64,000 nt of DNA from Nocardioides jensenii JCM 1364 = NBRC 14755 (GCF_001552535.1 NZ_BCRJ01000004.1:62001-126000), one strand, 5' to 3'; shown: positions 12,520 through 21,577, numbered from the stretch's first letter. Notes: generated by a model not told the origin, from the letters alone. Translations and numbers: made by a program.

Positions 12520-13746
12520 TCAGAGGGCGAGGCCGAGCGAGGCGTCGAGCAGGGTGCGGATCGTCTGAGCGGCGCTCGGCTCGGTCGTGTCGCCGGCCGC
12601 TGTGGCCGCGAACCAGGCGTCGAGTGCGGCCAGCGCCCGGGGAGCGTCGAGGTCGTCGGCCAGCGCGGCGAGCACGTCGTCCACCACCGACCGTGTGGGC
12701 GCTCCAGCGCCCGAGGCGAGCGTCTCCCGCCACGAGGCCAGGGTGTCCACCGAGGCCCACAGCAGGTCGTCGGTCCACTCCCAGTCGGAGCGGTAGTGCT
12801 GCCGCAACAGCGTCAACCGGATCGCCATCGGGTCGACGTCGCTGCGACGCAGGGCCGAGACGAAGACCAGGTTGCCCTTGGACTTCGACATCTTCTCGCC
12901 GTCGTAGGCGACCATCCCGGCGTGGGCGTAGGCCTTGGCGAACGCCTCACCGCGCTCGGCCACCTGGACCTCGCCGGCCGACATCTCGTGGTGCGGGAAG
13001 ACCAGGTCGCTGCCGCCGCCCTGCACGTCGAATCCGGTGCCGAGGTGCTGGAGCGCGATCGCCGCGCACTCGATGTGCCATCCGGGCCGGCCGGGCCCGA
13101 ACGGGCTGTCCCAGGCAGGCTCGCCCTCGCGCTCACCGCGCCACAGGACGCAGTCGAGCGGGTCCTTCTTGCCCTCGCGGTCGGGGTCGCCGCCGCGTTC
13201 GGCGAAGACCTCCAGCATCTGGTCGCGATCCCACCCGGACACCTGGCCGAAGGCCGGGTCGGCGGTCACCGAGAAGTAGAGGTCGGTGTCGACGGTGTAG
13301 ACCGAGCCCGTGGCCCGCAGCTTCTCGACCAGGTCGATGACCAGCTGGATCGACTCCACGGCGCCGATGTAGTTGCGCGGCGGGAGCACCCGCAACGCCT
13401 CCATGTCCTCGCGGAACAGCTCGGTCTCACGCAGGGCGAGCTCTTCCCAGGCGACACCCACCTTGGTGGCCCGCTCCAACAGCGGGTCGTCGACGTCGGT
13501 GACGTTCTGCACGTAGTGCACGTCATGACCGGCCGCTCGCCAGGCCCGGTTGAGCAGGTCGAACGCGACGTAGGTCGCGGCGTGGCCCATGTGCGTGGCG
13601 TCGTACGGCGTGATGCCGCAGACGTAGAGCCGGGCGACGTCGTCCGGCGTGGTGGCAACGAGACCACCGGAGCTGGTGTCATGGACGGAGACCTGCGGGC
13701 CCCGAACGGGGAGGGAGGGAACCTGCGGGGCTGACCACGTCTGCAT
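12520..13746 (-). CDS. mshC: Cysteine:GlcN-inositol ligase MshC (mycothiol synthesis)
   Basis: Joins L-cysteine to GlcN-inositol using ATP, the step before the final acetylation of mycothiol. At 408 residues it is the normal size. It is a class I aminoacyl-tRNA synthetase-like protein with the HIGH-type motif DATHMGHA near residue 50, zinc-binding residues near CGITPYD and WHIECAA, and KMSKSKGN near 286. The N-terminal [10 protein letters not shown] is characteristic of MshC and separates it from CysS. It is the last gene of a four-gene minus-strand cluster shared by many actinobacteria (phosphatase, DUF3090, SCO1664, mshC). Confidence 0.96.
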   Translation of the reverse strand: MQTWSAPQVPSLPVRGPQVSVHDTSSGGLVATTPDDVARLYVCGITPYDATHMGHAATYVAFDLLNRAWRAAGHDVHYVQNVTDVDDPLLERATKVGVAWEELALRETELFREDMEALRVLPPRNYIGAVESIQLVIDLVEKLRATGSVYTVDTDLYFSVTADPAFGQVSGWDRDQMLEVFAERGGDPDREGKKDPLDCVLWRGEREGEPAWDSPFGPGRPGWHIECAAIALQHLGTGFDVQGGGSDLVFPHHEMSAGEVQVAERGEAFAKAYAHAGMVAYDGEKMSKSKGNLVFVSALRRSDVDPMAIRLTLLRQHYRSDWEWTDDLLWASVDTLASWRETLASGAGAPTRSVVDDVLAALADDLDAPRALAALDAWFAATAAGDTTEPSAAQTIRTLLDASLGLAL

Positions 13747-13768
13747 GGCCGCAGCCTAACGAACTCTT

Positions 13769-14539
13769 CTAGAAGGCCGGCCACGGGATGGCGGGCCACT
13801 CCCCGGACGGCTCAGGCATCACACCCGTCGCCAGCAACGCGTCGCACCGCCCGACGAAGGCTGCCAGCTCGCGCGGGGTGATCAGGTCACCGAGTCGCTT
13901 CAGGAGGTCGTCGTCCCCGGCCACCCGGCGTACGACGACCGCCTCGTCGTCGCTGACCGGCGTACCGAGCCACCCCCACAGGACGCTGCGCAGCTTGTTC
14001 TCGACGTGGAAGGAGACTCCGTGGTCGACGCCGTAGCGGTGGCCATCGGTCATCGCCAGCACGTGGCCTCCCTTGCGGTCGCCGTTGTTGACCAGCACGT
14101 CGAAGATCGCCATCCGTCGCAACGGGGGTGAGTCCTCGTGCACCAGTGCCACCGGCTCGTCGTCGGGGCCGATCGCGTCGAACACGTGCAGGTAGCCCTC
14201 GGGCAGCTCGCCCTCGGGCACGACGTCGACGGGAGCCTGGTCGACATCGGGTTCGGCCCAGGCCTGCACCATGCCGGGGCCGTGCGGGCCCTCGCGCAGC
14301 ACGGTGGTCGGCACCACGTTCCACCCGAGCGCCTGCGAGACGGCGTACGCCGCGACCTCACGCTGGGCCAGCGTGCCGTCGGGAAAGTCCCACAGGGGAC
14401 GCTCACCGGCCACCGGCTTGTAGACCACCTGGGTGCCCTCGACGAGCCCGACGAAGGTGGCGTTCGAGGCCGGCATCACCCGCCCGACGATCTCGAGGTC
14501 GCCCGTCGAGATGACGGCCGGCAGGACGGGCTCGGTCAC
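13769..14539 (-). CDS. SCO1664 family protein (kinase-like fold)
   Basis: 256-residue member of the conserved actinobacterial SCO1664 family (PI3/4-kinase-like fold). Family hallmarks visible are VYKPVAGERPLWDFP (ATP-lysine region), FDVLVNNGDRKGGHVL (catalytic-loop-like), and GVDHGVSFHVENKLR (metal-binding-like). The activity is unknown. The GTG start at 14539 overlaps the stop of the DUF3090 gene (GTGA), which argues against the longer in-frame upstream reading. It stands between the DUF3090 gene and mshC, an arrangement widely conserved and pointing to a shared, unexplained role. Confidence 0.88.
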   Translation of the reverse strand: MTEPVLPAVISTGDLEIVGRVMPASNATFVGLVEGTQVVYKPVAGERPLWDFPDGTLAQREVAAYAVSQALGWNVVPTTVLREGPHGPGMVQAWAEPDVDQAPVDVVPEGELPEGYLHVFDAIGPDDEPVALVHEDSPPLRRMAIFDVLVNNGDRKGGHVLAMTDGHRYGVDHGVSFHVENKLRSVLWGWLGTPVSDDEAVVVRRVAGDDDLLKRLGDLITPRELAAFVGRCDALLATGVMPEPSGEWPAIPWPAF

Positions 14540-15114
14540 GGGTTCCTGCGGCGGAAGCCGTTGGCGCGCACACAGAGGTGACCGTCGGGATCGATCGGTC
14601 CACCGCAGAAGGGGCAACTGGGTCGACCGGCGTCGATCACCTGCGCGGCACGCTTGACGAACGCCCGCGCCGCACCTGCGGTGATCCGGACCACGAAGAC
14701 CTCCTCGGGCTCGGGTTCGGTGAAGTCCTCGTCGACCTGGTCGGGGCTGACCACGGCCGCCTCGTTGAACGGGAACACCTCGACCACGATGCGCTCGACG
14801 TCGCTCTCCCACGACAGGGTCATCGTGCCGGCCCGGAACTCCTCCTCGATCGGCTGGTCGAGCGGCCCGGTGTCGTCGAGGTCGAGCGGCGCGACCGCGG
14901 GGATCACCGTCTGGGTCTCGGCGTTGGCCATCAGCTCGTCGAGCAGGTCGTCGATGCGTTCGGAGAGCACGGCCACCTGCTGCTTCTCCAAGGACACAGT
15001 GACCAGCCGGGTGCCCTGGCGTGCCTGGAGAAAGAAGGTGCGGTCACCAGGCTCTCCGACGGTTCCGGCGACGAACCTGTCGGGCGGGTCGAATTCGTGG
15101 ATCACGGGAGGCAT
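14536..15114 (-). CDS. DUF3090 family protein
   Basis: 192-residue conserved actinobacterial protein. It begins MPPVIHEFDPPDRFVAGTVG, typical of the family, and ends with a rubredoxin-like zinc knuckle CPFCGGPIDPDGHLC near residues 168-182, preceded by a helix rich in arginine and alanine. The biochemical role is unknown. It lies between the phosphoglycerate-mutase-like gene (9 bases upstream) and the SCO1664 gene (4-base overlap), so it is translated as part of one operon ending in mshC. Confidence 0.9.
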   Translation of the reverse strand: MPPVIHEFDPPDRFVAGTVGEPGDRTFFLQARQGTRLVTVSLEKQQVAVLSERIDDLLDELMANAETQTVIPAVAPLDLDDTGPLDQPIEEEFRAGTMTLSWESDVERIVVEVFPFNEAAVVSPDQVDEDFTEPEPEEVFVVRITAGAARAFVKRAAQVIDAGRPSCPFCGGPIDPDGHLCVRANGFRRRNP

Positions 15115-15123
15115 GGCCCAACC

Positions 15124-15822
15124 CTATTCCGGTCCGGCGCCGCCGCCGACGACCGCATCCGTGCTGGGGCGACGCTTCTTCTTCTTCGGTGCCAGCCACG
15201 CGAGGTCACCCTCGTGCGTGTTGGTGCCGAGCACGAACGGCCGCGTGCTCGAGTAGCGCACGATCGAGACGGACGCCGGGTCGACGTGCAGACGCTGGAA
15301 GAGATCGAGGTGCATGCCCAGGGCATCGGCGAGGACCGACTTGATGATGTCGCCGTGACTGACCGCCACCCACACCGCGTTCTCGCCGTGCTCGGCGGTG
15401 ATCTCGGCGTCGAGCCGGCGTACGGCGGAAACCGAGCGGGCCATCATCGCGGTCAGTGACTCCCCACCGGGGAAGACCACGGCCGAGGGATGCTGTTGCA
15501 CGGTGGCCCACAGCTTCTCCTTGGTGAGGTCCTTGATCGGCCGGCCGGTCCAGTCCCCGTAGTCGCACTCGATGATGCCGCGCTCGGTGCGCACGCCGGG
15601 TGACCCGGCCTGGGCCCCGGCGATGCGGCGGGCCGTCTGCCGGCACCGTTCCAACGGGCTGCTGACCACGGCCGCCAGCTGCACGGCAGCAAGCCGGGCG
15701 GCCGTTCGGTCGGCCTGGGCCGTGCCCGTCTCGTCGAGTCGTACGCCGCCCGTGCGGCCGGCCAGCACTCCGCTGGTGTTCGCCGAACTGCGCCCGTGTC
15801 GCACAAGGATCACCGTTGCCAT
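15124..15822 (-). CDS. Histidine phosphatase, MSMEG_4193 type
   Basis: 232-residue phosphoglycerate-mutase-like phosphatase. The catalytic RHG motif is at the N-terminus (MATVILVRHGRSSAN), followed by the substrate arginine region SSPLERCRQTA, the acid residue in ECDYGDW, and the second histidine in AVSHGDIIKSVL. The lysine-rich tail (APKKKKRRP) is usual for this subfamily. The substrate is unknown. The ATG at 15822 is chosen because it leaves the normal short N-terminus. It is the first gene of the operon DUF3090-SCO1664-mshC and is divergent from corA, 33 bases away. Confidence 0.9.
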   Translation of the reverse strand: MATVILVRHGRSSANTSGVLAGRTGGVRLDETGTAQADRTAARLAAVQLAAVVSSPLERCRQTARRIAGAQAGSPGVRTERGIIECDYGDWTGRPIKDLTKEKLWATVQQHPSAVVFPGGESLTAMMARSVSAVRRLDAEITAEHGENAVWVAVSHGDIIKSVLADALGMHLDLFQRLHVDPASVSIVRYSSTRPFVLGTNTHEGDLAWLAPKKKKRRPSTDAVVGGGAGPE

Positions 15823-15855
15823 GCCCCGGAGCGTATCCGGCGTAGCCTCACAACC

Positions 15856-16836
15856 GTGATCGTCGACAACGCGCTCTACCGCAACGGGGTCCGGGTGCCC
15901 CTCGAGGCCGACATTGCCGACCTCAGGTCCGTGCGCGCCCGCTGCGACGAACCCGACAGCTTCGTCTGGGTGGGGCTGCTCGACCCCAGCGCCGACGAGC
16001 TGACCGCCGTCGCGGACGTCTTCGACCTGCACCCGCTCGCGGTCGAGGACGCCGTCAACGCCCACCAACGGCCCAAGCTGGAGAAGTACGACGACTCGCT
16101 GTTCCTGGTGCTCAAGACGCTCTGGTACGTCGATGAGGAGGACGCGGTCGAGACCGGCGAGATCAACATCTTCGTCGGCTCGGACTTCGTGGTCACCGTG
16201 CGCCACGGTCAGGGTTCTGAGCTGCACGGCTCCCGCATCTACCTGGAGTCCAAGAAGGAGCTGCTGGTCCACGGGCCGACCGCCGTCGTCTACGCGGTGT
16301 GCGACCGGGTGGTCGACGCCTACGAGAGCGTCGCGGCAAGCCTCGAGGAGGACGTCGACGAGGTCGAGGCGTCGGTCTTCGCCCCCGAGCGCACCGATGA
16401 CTCGCCCCGCATCTACGTCCTCAAGCGGGAGCTGGCCGAGGTGCGTCGTGCCGTCCTGCCACTACGCGATCCGATCCGCCGGGCGTCCGGTGGCACCGTC
16501 GCGGGCATGTCCCCCAACGCGGCCCCCTACTTCCGTGACGTGGGCGACCATCTCAGCCGTGTCGCGGAGACTGTCGACAACCTCGACTCGTTGCTGTCGT
16601 CGGCGTTCGAGGCCCAGCAGGCCCGGATCTCGGTCCAGCAGAACGAGGACATGCGCAAGATCTCGGCCGGGGTCGGGCTGGTCGCCGCGCCCACCCTGGT
16701 CGGCGCGATCTACGGGATGAACTTCGACCACATGCCGGAGCTGCACTGGGCCTTCGGCTACCCGTTCGCGTTGTGCCTGATGGCACTGAGCTCGCTGGCC
16801 GTCTTCGTGTTCTTCAAGAAGTCCGGCTGGCTCTGA
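15856..16836 (+). CDS. corA: CorA family magnesium/cobalt transporter
   Basis: Pentameric membrane channel for Mg2+ (and Co2+). 326 residues: a large cytoplasmic alpha/beta domain with long helices, then two C-terminal membrane segments. The signature GMN is present as YGMNFDHMPE near residue 290, followed by the second segment ending FFKKSGWL. The GTG start at 15856 follows the upstream gap directly and no strong ribosome site is visible, so translation may be leaderless or weak. It diverges from the phosphatase-mshC operon and is followed at once by REP-like repeats. Confidence 0.93.
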   Translation: MIVDNALYRNGVRVPLEADIADLRSVRARCDEPDSFVWVGLLDPSADELTAVADVFDLHPLAVEDAVNAHQRPKLEKYDDSLFLVLKTLWYVDEEDAVETGEINIFVGSDFVVTVRHGQGSELHGSRIYLESKKELLVHGPTAVVYAVCDRVVDAYESVAASLEEDVDEVEASVFAPERTDDSPRIYVLKRELAEVRRAVLPLRDPIRRASGGTVAGMSPNAAPYFRDVGDHLSRVAETVDNLDSLLSSAFEAQQARISVQQNEDMRKISAGVGLVAAPTLVGAIYGMNFDHMPELHWAFGYPFALCLMALSSLAVFVFFKKSGWL

Positions 16837-16844
16837 CCACTCTC

Positions 16845-16941
16845 GGTGGTCGAGTGCCGCCGAGGAACGAGGCGGCGTACCGAGACCTGGCCTGGTTCGG
16901 TGGTCGAGTGCCGCCGAGGAACGAGGCGGCGTATCGAGACC
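16845..16941. repeat. Two tandem copies of a REP-like element
   Basis: Two near-identical 43-base units, 16845-16887 and 16899-16941, offset by 54 bases. Each starts GGTGGTCGAGTGCCGCCGAG and ends CGAGACC, with an internal GGCGGC that can pair with the GCCGCC of the same unit. They differ at one base in the GTACCGAG/GTATCGAG stretch. They sit directly between the corA stop and the 3' end of the GIY-YIG gene. The reverse complement of these ends reappears on the other side of that gene. Confidence 0.85.
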
Positions 16942-16944
16942 ACA

Positions 16945-17226
16945 TCACGAAAACTTCTTGCGAGCGAGGCTGGCCAGGTCACCCCAGCGGCCTTCGGCCA
17001 GCGCCTCGCGTTTTGCCCGGCTCCAGTTCTGAACCTGCTTCTCGCGGGCGAACGCCAAGCCCACGTTCTCGTGTTCCTCAAACCAGACGAGCTTCACCGG
17101 TAGCCGTCTTCTGGTGTAGTCAGCTCCTTTGCCGACTCGGTGTTGTTCGAGACGCTTCTCGAGGTGGCGCGTGCTTCCGACGTAGTAGGTGTTGTCTGAG
17201 CACAGGAGCATGTAAGTGAAGGCCAT
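16945..17226 (-). CDS. Small GIY-YIG nuclease domain protein
   Basis: 93-residue protein made of a single GIY-YIG domain: MAFTYMLLCSDNTYYVGSTR carries the TYM...YVG form of the motif, then LEKRLEQH with the catalytic arginine region, and FAREKQVQNWSRAKREAL with the metal-binding glutamate and family tail. Such stand-alone proteins (UPF0213/YhbQ type) may act on branched or flapped DNA, but the role is uncertain. The ATG at 17226 leaves the normal N-terminus. It lies between two clusters of REP-like repeats, only 3 bases from one of them. Confidence 0.9.
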   Translation of the reverse strand: MAFTYMLLCSDNTYYVGSTRHLEKRLEQHRVGKGADYTRRRLPVKLVWFEEHENVGLAFAREKQVQNWSRAKREALAEGRWGDLASLARKKFS

Positions 17227-17287
17227 GAGCAAGCATCTCGCTCCCAGAATCGGAGCGCCACGCCTCGACACATGCCTGTGGACAAAC

Positions 17288-17527
17288 GGTCTCGATACGT
17301 TCGCTGGCGCTCACTACTCGACCAACGAAACCCGGTGCTCGAGTGCCACCGAGAACCGAGGCGGCGTACCGAGACCTGCCCTGATTCGGGGGTCTCGATA
17401 CGTTCGCTGGCGCTCACTACTCGACCAACGAAACCCGGTGCTCGAGTGCCACCGAGAAATGAGGCGACCTACCGAGACCACCCCACGGGGCCTCGATACA
17501 TTCGCTGGCGCTCACTACTCGACCAAC
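17288..17527. repeat. REP-like element cluster, two full copies and one partial
   Basis: This fills the 313-base gap between the nuclease gene and uppP. Unit 1 (17288-17390) and unit 2 (17391-17493) are direct repeats of 103 bases; unit 3 (17489-17527) holds only the first part. Each full unit starts GGTCTCGATACGTTCGCTGG, has CACTACTCGACCAAC in the middle and ends GTACCGAGACC or CTACCGAGACC, so its ends are inverted copies of each other. The internal CTCGAGTGCCACCGAG portion is the same element as at 16845-16941. No coding potential of its own. Confidence 0.85.
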
Positions 17528-17539
17528 GGGGAACAGCCG

Positions 17540-18364
17540 TCAGGCGGCGATCACGCCACCGGCCAGCAGAGCGAGCACCAGCGCCCCGAGGCCGATCCGA
17601 TAGATCACGAACGGCAGGTAGGACTTGGTGGAGACATAGCGCAACAACCAGGCGATCGCGGCGTACCCGACGATGAACGAGACCACCGTTGCGGTGATGG
17701 TCGGGCCCCAGCCGTAGGGGTTGTCGGTCCGGCCGATCTCCTTGAGCTCGAACAGTCCGGCCCCCACGACGGCGGGGATGGCCAGGAGGAAGGCGAACCG
17801 GGTGGCCGCCTCGCGGTCGTAGCCGAGGAACCGGCCCATCGAGATCGTCGCGCCCGACCGGGACACCCCGGGGATCAGAGCGCAGGCCTGGGCGAAGCCG
17901 AGCAGCCCGGCGTGCTTGAGGTTCATCTGCTTGATCGCGCGTTCGCCCGAGCCGATGCGGTCGGCGATGCCCAGGATCACGCCGAGCACGATCAAGGTGG
18001 TGCCGACGATCCACAGGCTGCGGAAGTCATGCTCGATGACGTTCTTGAGGGCGATGCCAAGGACGACGATCGGGACCGAGCCGACGATGACGTACCAGCC
18101 CATCCGGGCGTCGATGTGCCCGCGGTACTCCGGCTTGACCAGCGACTTGAGCCACATCGAGGCGATCCGCCAGATGTCCTTGCGGAAGTAGATCAGCACG
18201 GCCAGCTCGGTGCCGATCTGGATCACCGCGGTGAACGCGGCCCCCGGGTCCTCCCAGCCGAAGAACTCCGGGAAGATGCGGAGATGGGCACTGCTCGAGA
18301 TGGGCAGGAACTCGGTCAGGCCCTGGAGCACGCCGAGGAACACGGCCTTGAGGAAGTCAAGCAC
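17540..18364 (-). CDS. uppP: Undecaprenyl-diphosphatase UppP (BacA)
   Basis: Membrane enzyme that recycles the cell-wall lipid carrier by removing a phosphate from undecaprenyl diphosphate. 274 residues, hydrophobic throughout, with the two family motifs: LQGLTEFLPISSSAH near residue 14 and PGVSRSGAT near residue 165, which form the active site. The start is a GTG at 18364. The gene is transcribed alone, with its 3' end against the REP-like repeats and its 5' end divergent from the aldo/keto reductase gene. Confidence 0.95.
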   Translation of the reverse strand: MLDFLKAVFLGVLQGLTEFLPISSSAHLRIFPEFFGWEDPGAAFTAVIQIGTELAVLIYFRKDIWRIASMWLKSLVKPEYRGHIDARMGWYVIVGSVPIVVLGIALKNVIEHDFRSLWIVGTTLIVLGVILGIADRIGSGERAIKQMNLKHAGLLGFAQACALIPGVSRSGATISMGRFLGYDREAATRFAFLLAIPAVVGAGLFELKEIGRTDNPYGWGPTITATVVSFIVGYAAIAWLLRYVSTKSYLPFVIYRIGLGALVLALLAGGVIAA

Positions 18365-18462
18365 GGCGCGAAGCCTACGCCGGGATGTGATGTGAACCCG
18401 CCCGGTGTCCGCTCCGGCGTGCCTCGGGGCCGGTGTGGCCCGGGGTGGCTACCGTTGCGCCC

Positions 18463-19413
18463 ATGCAGCAACGCACCCTGGGATCGACCGGGCTCAAGGT
18501 CTCGCGGCTCGGTCTGGGCACTCTCACCTGGGGACGCGACACCGACGAGCACGAGGCCCGCGACCAGCTGATCGCCTTCATCGAGGCCGGCGGCAACTTG
18601 CTGGACACCGCAGCTGGCTACGGCGACGGCGCGTCCGAGGAGCTGATCGGCAGCCTCCTCGGCGATGTGGTCCCGCGCGACGACGTCGTTCTCGCGACCA
18701 AGGCGGGCATCTCCCGCCGTCGCGGTCAGCGCGAATCCAACGTGTCCCGCGGCCACATGATCTCCAGCCTCGACCAGTCACTGCGCCGGCTCGGCGTCGA
18801 CCACGTCGACCTCTGGCAGGTGCACACGTGGGTCGACGGCACGCCGCTCGAAGAGACCTTGGGCGCACTCGACTACGCCGTGACCACCGGTCGGGCGGCG
18901 TACGTCGGAGTCTCCAACTACAACGGCTGGCAGACCGCGCAGGCCGCGACCTGGCAGCGCGCCGTGCCCGGGCGGGCCACCCTGGCCTCCACCCAGGTCG
19001 AATACTCGCTGCTGAACCGCACGATCGAGCACGAGGTGCTCGACGCGGCCCGTGCCCTCGGGCTCGGCGTACTCCCCTGGTCCCCCCTGGGTCGCGGCGT
19101 GCTCACCGGCAAGTACCGCCACGGCACCCCGGCCGACTCTCGAGCCGCCTCCGCCCACTTCGCCAACTTCGTCGGCAACTACCTGGGCGAACAGTCGCAG
19201 CGCATCGTCGAGGCCGTGGTCCGCGCCGGCGAGGGCCTGGACTGGTCGCCGCTCGAGGTCGCCCTGGTCTGGGTCCGCGACCGGCCCGGGGTCACCGCCC
19301 CGATCGTCGGAGCACGTACGGCGGCCCAGCTCGGCGCCGCACTGGGTACTGATGAGCTGTCCCTGCCCACCGAGATCGTCGAGGCCCTCGACGACGTGTC
19401 CGGAGGAGACTGA
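18463..19413 (+). CDS. Aldo/keto reductase
   Basis: 316-residue NADPH-dependent reductase of carbonyl compounds with the (beta/alpha)8 fold. It shows the catalytic aspartate and tyrosine in LLDTAAGYGDGASEELIG, the lysine in VVLATKAG, the histidine in DLWQVHTW, and the cofactor motif GVLPWSPLGRGVLTGKY. The resemblance to the KAB/YghZ-type branch is clear, but the natural substrate cannot be read from sequence. The ATG at 18463 gives the standard MQQRTLGSTGLKVS start. A small DUF5703 gene follows 3 bases behind it, so the two are probably co-transcribed. Confidence 0.92.
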   Translation: MQQRTLGSTGLKVSRLGLGTLTWGRDTDEHEARDQLIAFIEAGGNLLDTAAGYGDGASEELIGSLLGDVVPRDDVVLATKAGISRRRGQRESNVSRGHMISSLDQSLRRLGVDHVDLWQVHTWVDGTPLEETLGALDYAVTTGRAAYVGVSNYNGWQTAQAATWQRAVPGRATLASTQVEYSLLNRTIEHEVLDAARALGLGVLPWSPLGRGVLTGKYRHGTPADSRAASAHFANFVGNYLGEQSQRIVEAVVRAGEGLDWSPLEVALVWVRDRPGVTAPIVGARTAAQLGAALGTDELSLPTEIVEALDDVSGGD

Positions 19414-19416
19414 TCC

Positions 19417-19647
19417 ATGGCGGCCACAGCACGCAAGGCGTTCCGCAGGAACGTGGAGTGGGAGTACGACAACCTCACCCTGTCGAGCGAGCTGAGCCGC
19501 AACGTGGTCACCCGACTGCTCGTCGAGCGCGCCGAGCAGGGCGGCTGGGAGCTCCGCAGCGTGCGCATCGGCGCGGACGGCGTACGCCGGGTCATCCTGC
19601 GACGCAAGATCATCCGGCAGCCGCGCCCCGAGTTCTACTACGTCTGA
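19417..19647 (+). CDS. DUF5703 family protein
   Basis: 76-residue basic protein conserved in actinobacteria. The core VEWEYDNLTLSSELSRNVVT, then LLVERAEQGGWELRSVRI and RRVILRRKIIRQPRP, matches the DUF5703 pattern. The function is unknown. It follows the aldo/keto reductase after 3 bases with GGAGGAGACTG serving both as coding end and ribosome site. It converges with the cupin gene 33 bases away; no clear terminator hairpin was found between them. Confidence 0.85.
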   Translation: MAATARKAFRRNVEWEYDNLTLSSELSRNVVTRLLVERAEQGGWELRSVRIGADGVRRVILRRKIIRQPRPEFYYV

Positions 19648-19680
19648 ACCGGCTCCCGTCCAGCGGCAGGTGGGCACAGG

Positions 19681-20166
19681 TCAGAGCCAGTAGTTGTCGT
19701 GCGCCAGGTAGAACGCGTCGCGCTCCTCGTCGGTCATGGTGAGACCCTCGCCGAGCTTCTTCAGGGTCTCGAAGTAGGACTCGCGGGGCGCGCCGGGTGA
19801 GAAGTGCAGCAGCATCGAGGCCTTCTGCCCCGACTCGTTGCGGAAGCCGTGGACTCCCCCGGCCGGAACGTGCACGAAGTCGCCGGCGTGGGTGTCGACC
19901 CAGTCCGTGCCGTTGTAGATCTTGACCGTGCCCGAGAGGATGTAGAACGACTCGGTGATCGTCTTGTGGAAGTGCGGGTCGGGGCCGCTGACACCTTCGG
20001 CGAAGTTCCAGCGATAGAGGCCGAACAGCCCGCCGGTGCTGGCCCCGGTCGCGAGGTAGTCGACGGTGCCGCCGCTGCGGTAGGTCAGCGTGTGGTCGGC
20101 GTCGTTGGGGCGCACCGTCGCGCTGGCCTCACCGTCGCCGACGTAGATCGGGTCTGGGTAGGACAT
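19681..20166 (-). CDS. Cupin domain protein
   Basis: 161-residue single-cupin protein. Cupin motif 1 is seen as GPDPHFHKTITESFYILSG near residues 60-78 and motif 2 as GDFVHVPAGGVHGFRN near 95-110; the metal-binding His-x-His, Glu and second His are all present, so it is likely an active metal-binding cupin. Its substrate cannot be told. The gene stands between a convergent DUF5703 gene and an M20 peptidase on the same strand, 22 bases upstream, and may be co-transcribed with the latter. Confidence 0.85.
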   Translation of the reverse strand: MSYPDPIYVGDGEASATVRPNDADHTLTYRSGGTVDYLATGASTGGLFGLYRWNFAEGVSGPDPHFHKTITESFYILSGTVKIYNGTDWVDTHAGDFVHVPAGGVHGFRNESGQKASMLLHFSPGAPRESYFETLKKLGEGLTMTDEERDAFYLAHDNYWL

Positions 20167-20188
20167 GACCCCCAGCCAAGCAGCCGAG

Positions 20189-21517
20189 TCAGGCGCGGTC
20201 GAGGAATTTGTCGAAGACCCGGGCCCCGAACTCGAGTGCGTCGACCGGGACCCGCTCGTCGACGCCGTGGAAGAGCGCCCCGAAGTCGAGGTCCTGCGGC
20301 AACCGGAGAGGGGCGAACCCGTAGGAGGTCATGCCGAGCTTGCGGAAGTGCTTGGCATCCGTGCCGCCCGACATGAGGTAGGGCGCGACGATGCCGTCGG
20401 GGTCCTCGGCCAGGATCGACTGGGTCATGGCATCGACGATCTGGCCGTCGTACGGCGAGTCCCAGGGCTGCTGCTTGGAGACGAACTCCCAGGTGACGTG
20501 CTCGCCGCAGAGCTCGGCGAGAGTCGCGAAGAACTCGTCCTCGAAGCCGGGCAGGAAGCGGCCGTCGATGTGGGCGGTGGCCTCGGTGGGGATGACGTTG
20601 ACCTTGTAGCCAGCGTTCAGCATGGTCGGGTTGGCGGTGTTGCGAATGACCGCACCCAGCATGCGAGCCGAGCTCTCGAACTCCGAGACCAGTGCCTCCG
20701 CGTTCTCAGGGGTGGCCTCCGTGCCGGCGATGTCGGCGACGGAGGCCAGCAGCACCTCCATCGCCGGTGTCAGCCTGACCGGCCACTGGTGGGCGCCGAT
20801 CCGGGCCACCGCACCGGCGAGCTCGGTGACCGCATTGTGGTGGTTGATCATCGAGCCGTGACCGGCGTTGCCGCGCGCGGTCAGCTTCATCCAGGCCATC
20901 CCCTTCTCGGCGGCCTCGATCAGGTAGATCCGCTTGCCTCGGACGGTGGTGGTGAACCCACCCACCTCACCGACCGCCTCGGTGCAGTCGGCGATCTCGT
21001 CGGCGTGGTTGTCGATGAGGAACTCGGCGCCCTTGTGCCCGCCGGCCTCTTCGTCGGCGGTGAAGCAGAGCACGATCGGCCGCGGCGGCATCGCCCCCGC
21101 ACGGGCCCGCGCGCGGATCACCGAGAGCGCCATCGCGTCGAAGTCCTTCATGTCGACCGCACCACGGCCCCACACGTAGCCGTCGTGGATCTCCGCGGCG
21201 AACGGGTCGAACTGCCAGTCCTCGGCCGCCGCCGGTACGACGTCCAGGTGGCCATGCAGCAGCAGTGGCTCACCAGGGCCGTCACCCCAGCGGGCGATCA
21301 GCGACGTTCGGCCCGGCTCGGACTCGTAGAGGTTGCTCGAGATGCCGACCTCGTCGAGCAGGCCGGCCACCAGCTCGGCGGCCTTGCGCTCCCCCGGACC
21401 GTCGTCGTCCCCGTAGTTGGAGGTGTCGATCCGGATCAGGTCGCGGCAGATGTCGACCACCTCGGCGGCGGGGTCGTAGGCCGGGGTGGGAACCGTCGTC
21501 TCGTCGGATGCAGACAT
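20189..21517 (-). CDS. M20 family metallopeptidase (ArgE/DapE type)
   Basis: 442-residue dizinc amidohydrolase. The metal-site motifs are in order: LLLHGHLDVVPA (about residue 87), WGRGAVDMKDFDAM (about 116), FTADEEAGGHKGAEF with the catalytic glutamate (about 150), and a C-terminal SGGTDAKHFRKLG with the last histidine ligand. A dimerisation domain lies between. Members hydrolyse dipeptides or N-acyl amino acids; the exact substrate is not predictable. Its 5' end is 78 bases from the tRNA-Leu gene, on the opposite strand. Confidence 0.9.
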   Translation of the reverse strand: MSASDETTVPTPAYDPAAEVVDICRDLIRIDTSNYGDDDGPGERKAAELVAGLLDEVGISSNLYESEPGRTSLIARWGDGPGEPLLLHGHLDVVPAAAEDWQFDPFAAEIHDGYVWGRGAVDMKDFDAMALSVIRARARAGAMPPRPIVLCFTADEEAGGHKGAEFLIDNHADEIADCTEAVGEVGGFTTTVRGKRIYLIEAAEKGMAWMKLTARGNAGHGSMINHHNAVTELAGAVARIGAHQWPVRLTPAMEVLLASVADIAGTEATPENAEALVSEFESSARMLGAVIRNTANPTMLNAGYKVNVIPTEATAHIDGRFLPGFEDEFFATLAELCGEHVTWEFVSKQQPWDSPYDGQIVDAMTQSILAEDPDGIVAPYLMSGGTDAKHFRKLGMTSYGFAPLRLPQDLDFGALFHGVDERVPVDALEFGARVFDKFLDRA

Positions 21518-21577
21518 GCCCCCATCCTTGCATCCGTCACCAGTGGGGCCGATGTGAGTTTTCGGGACGTCTCTTGC

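Noticed and set aside
17288..17527. CRISPR array
   Set aside because: Only two and a half copies of a 103-base unit with inverted ends, no short uniform spacers and no cas genes. It is a REP-like repeat.
21564..21577. GGGACGTCTCTTGC before tRNA-Leu as a box
   Set aside because: Only the first five bases agree; the palindrome is absent.
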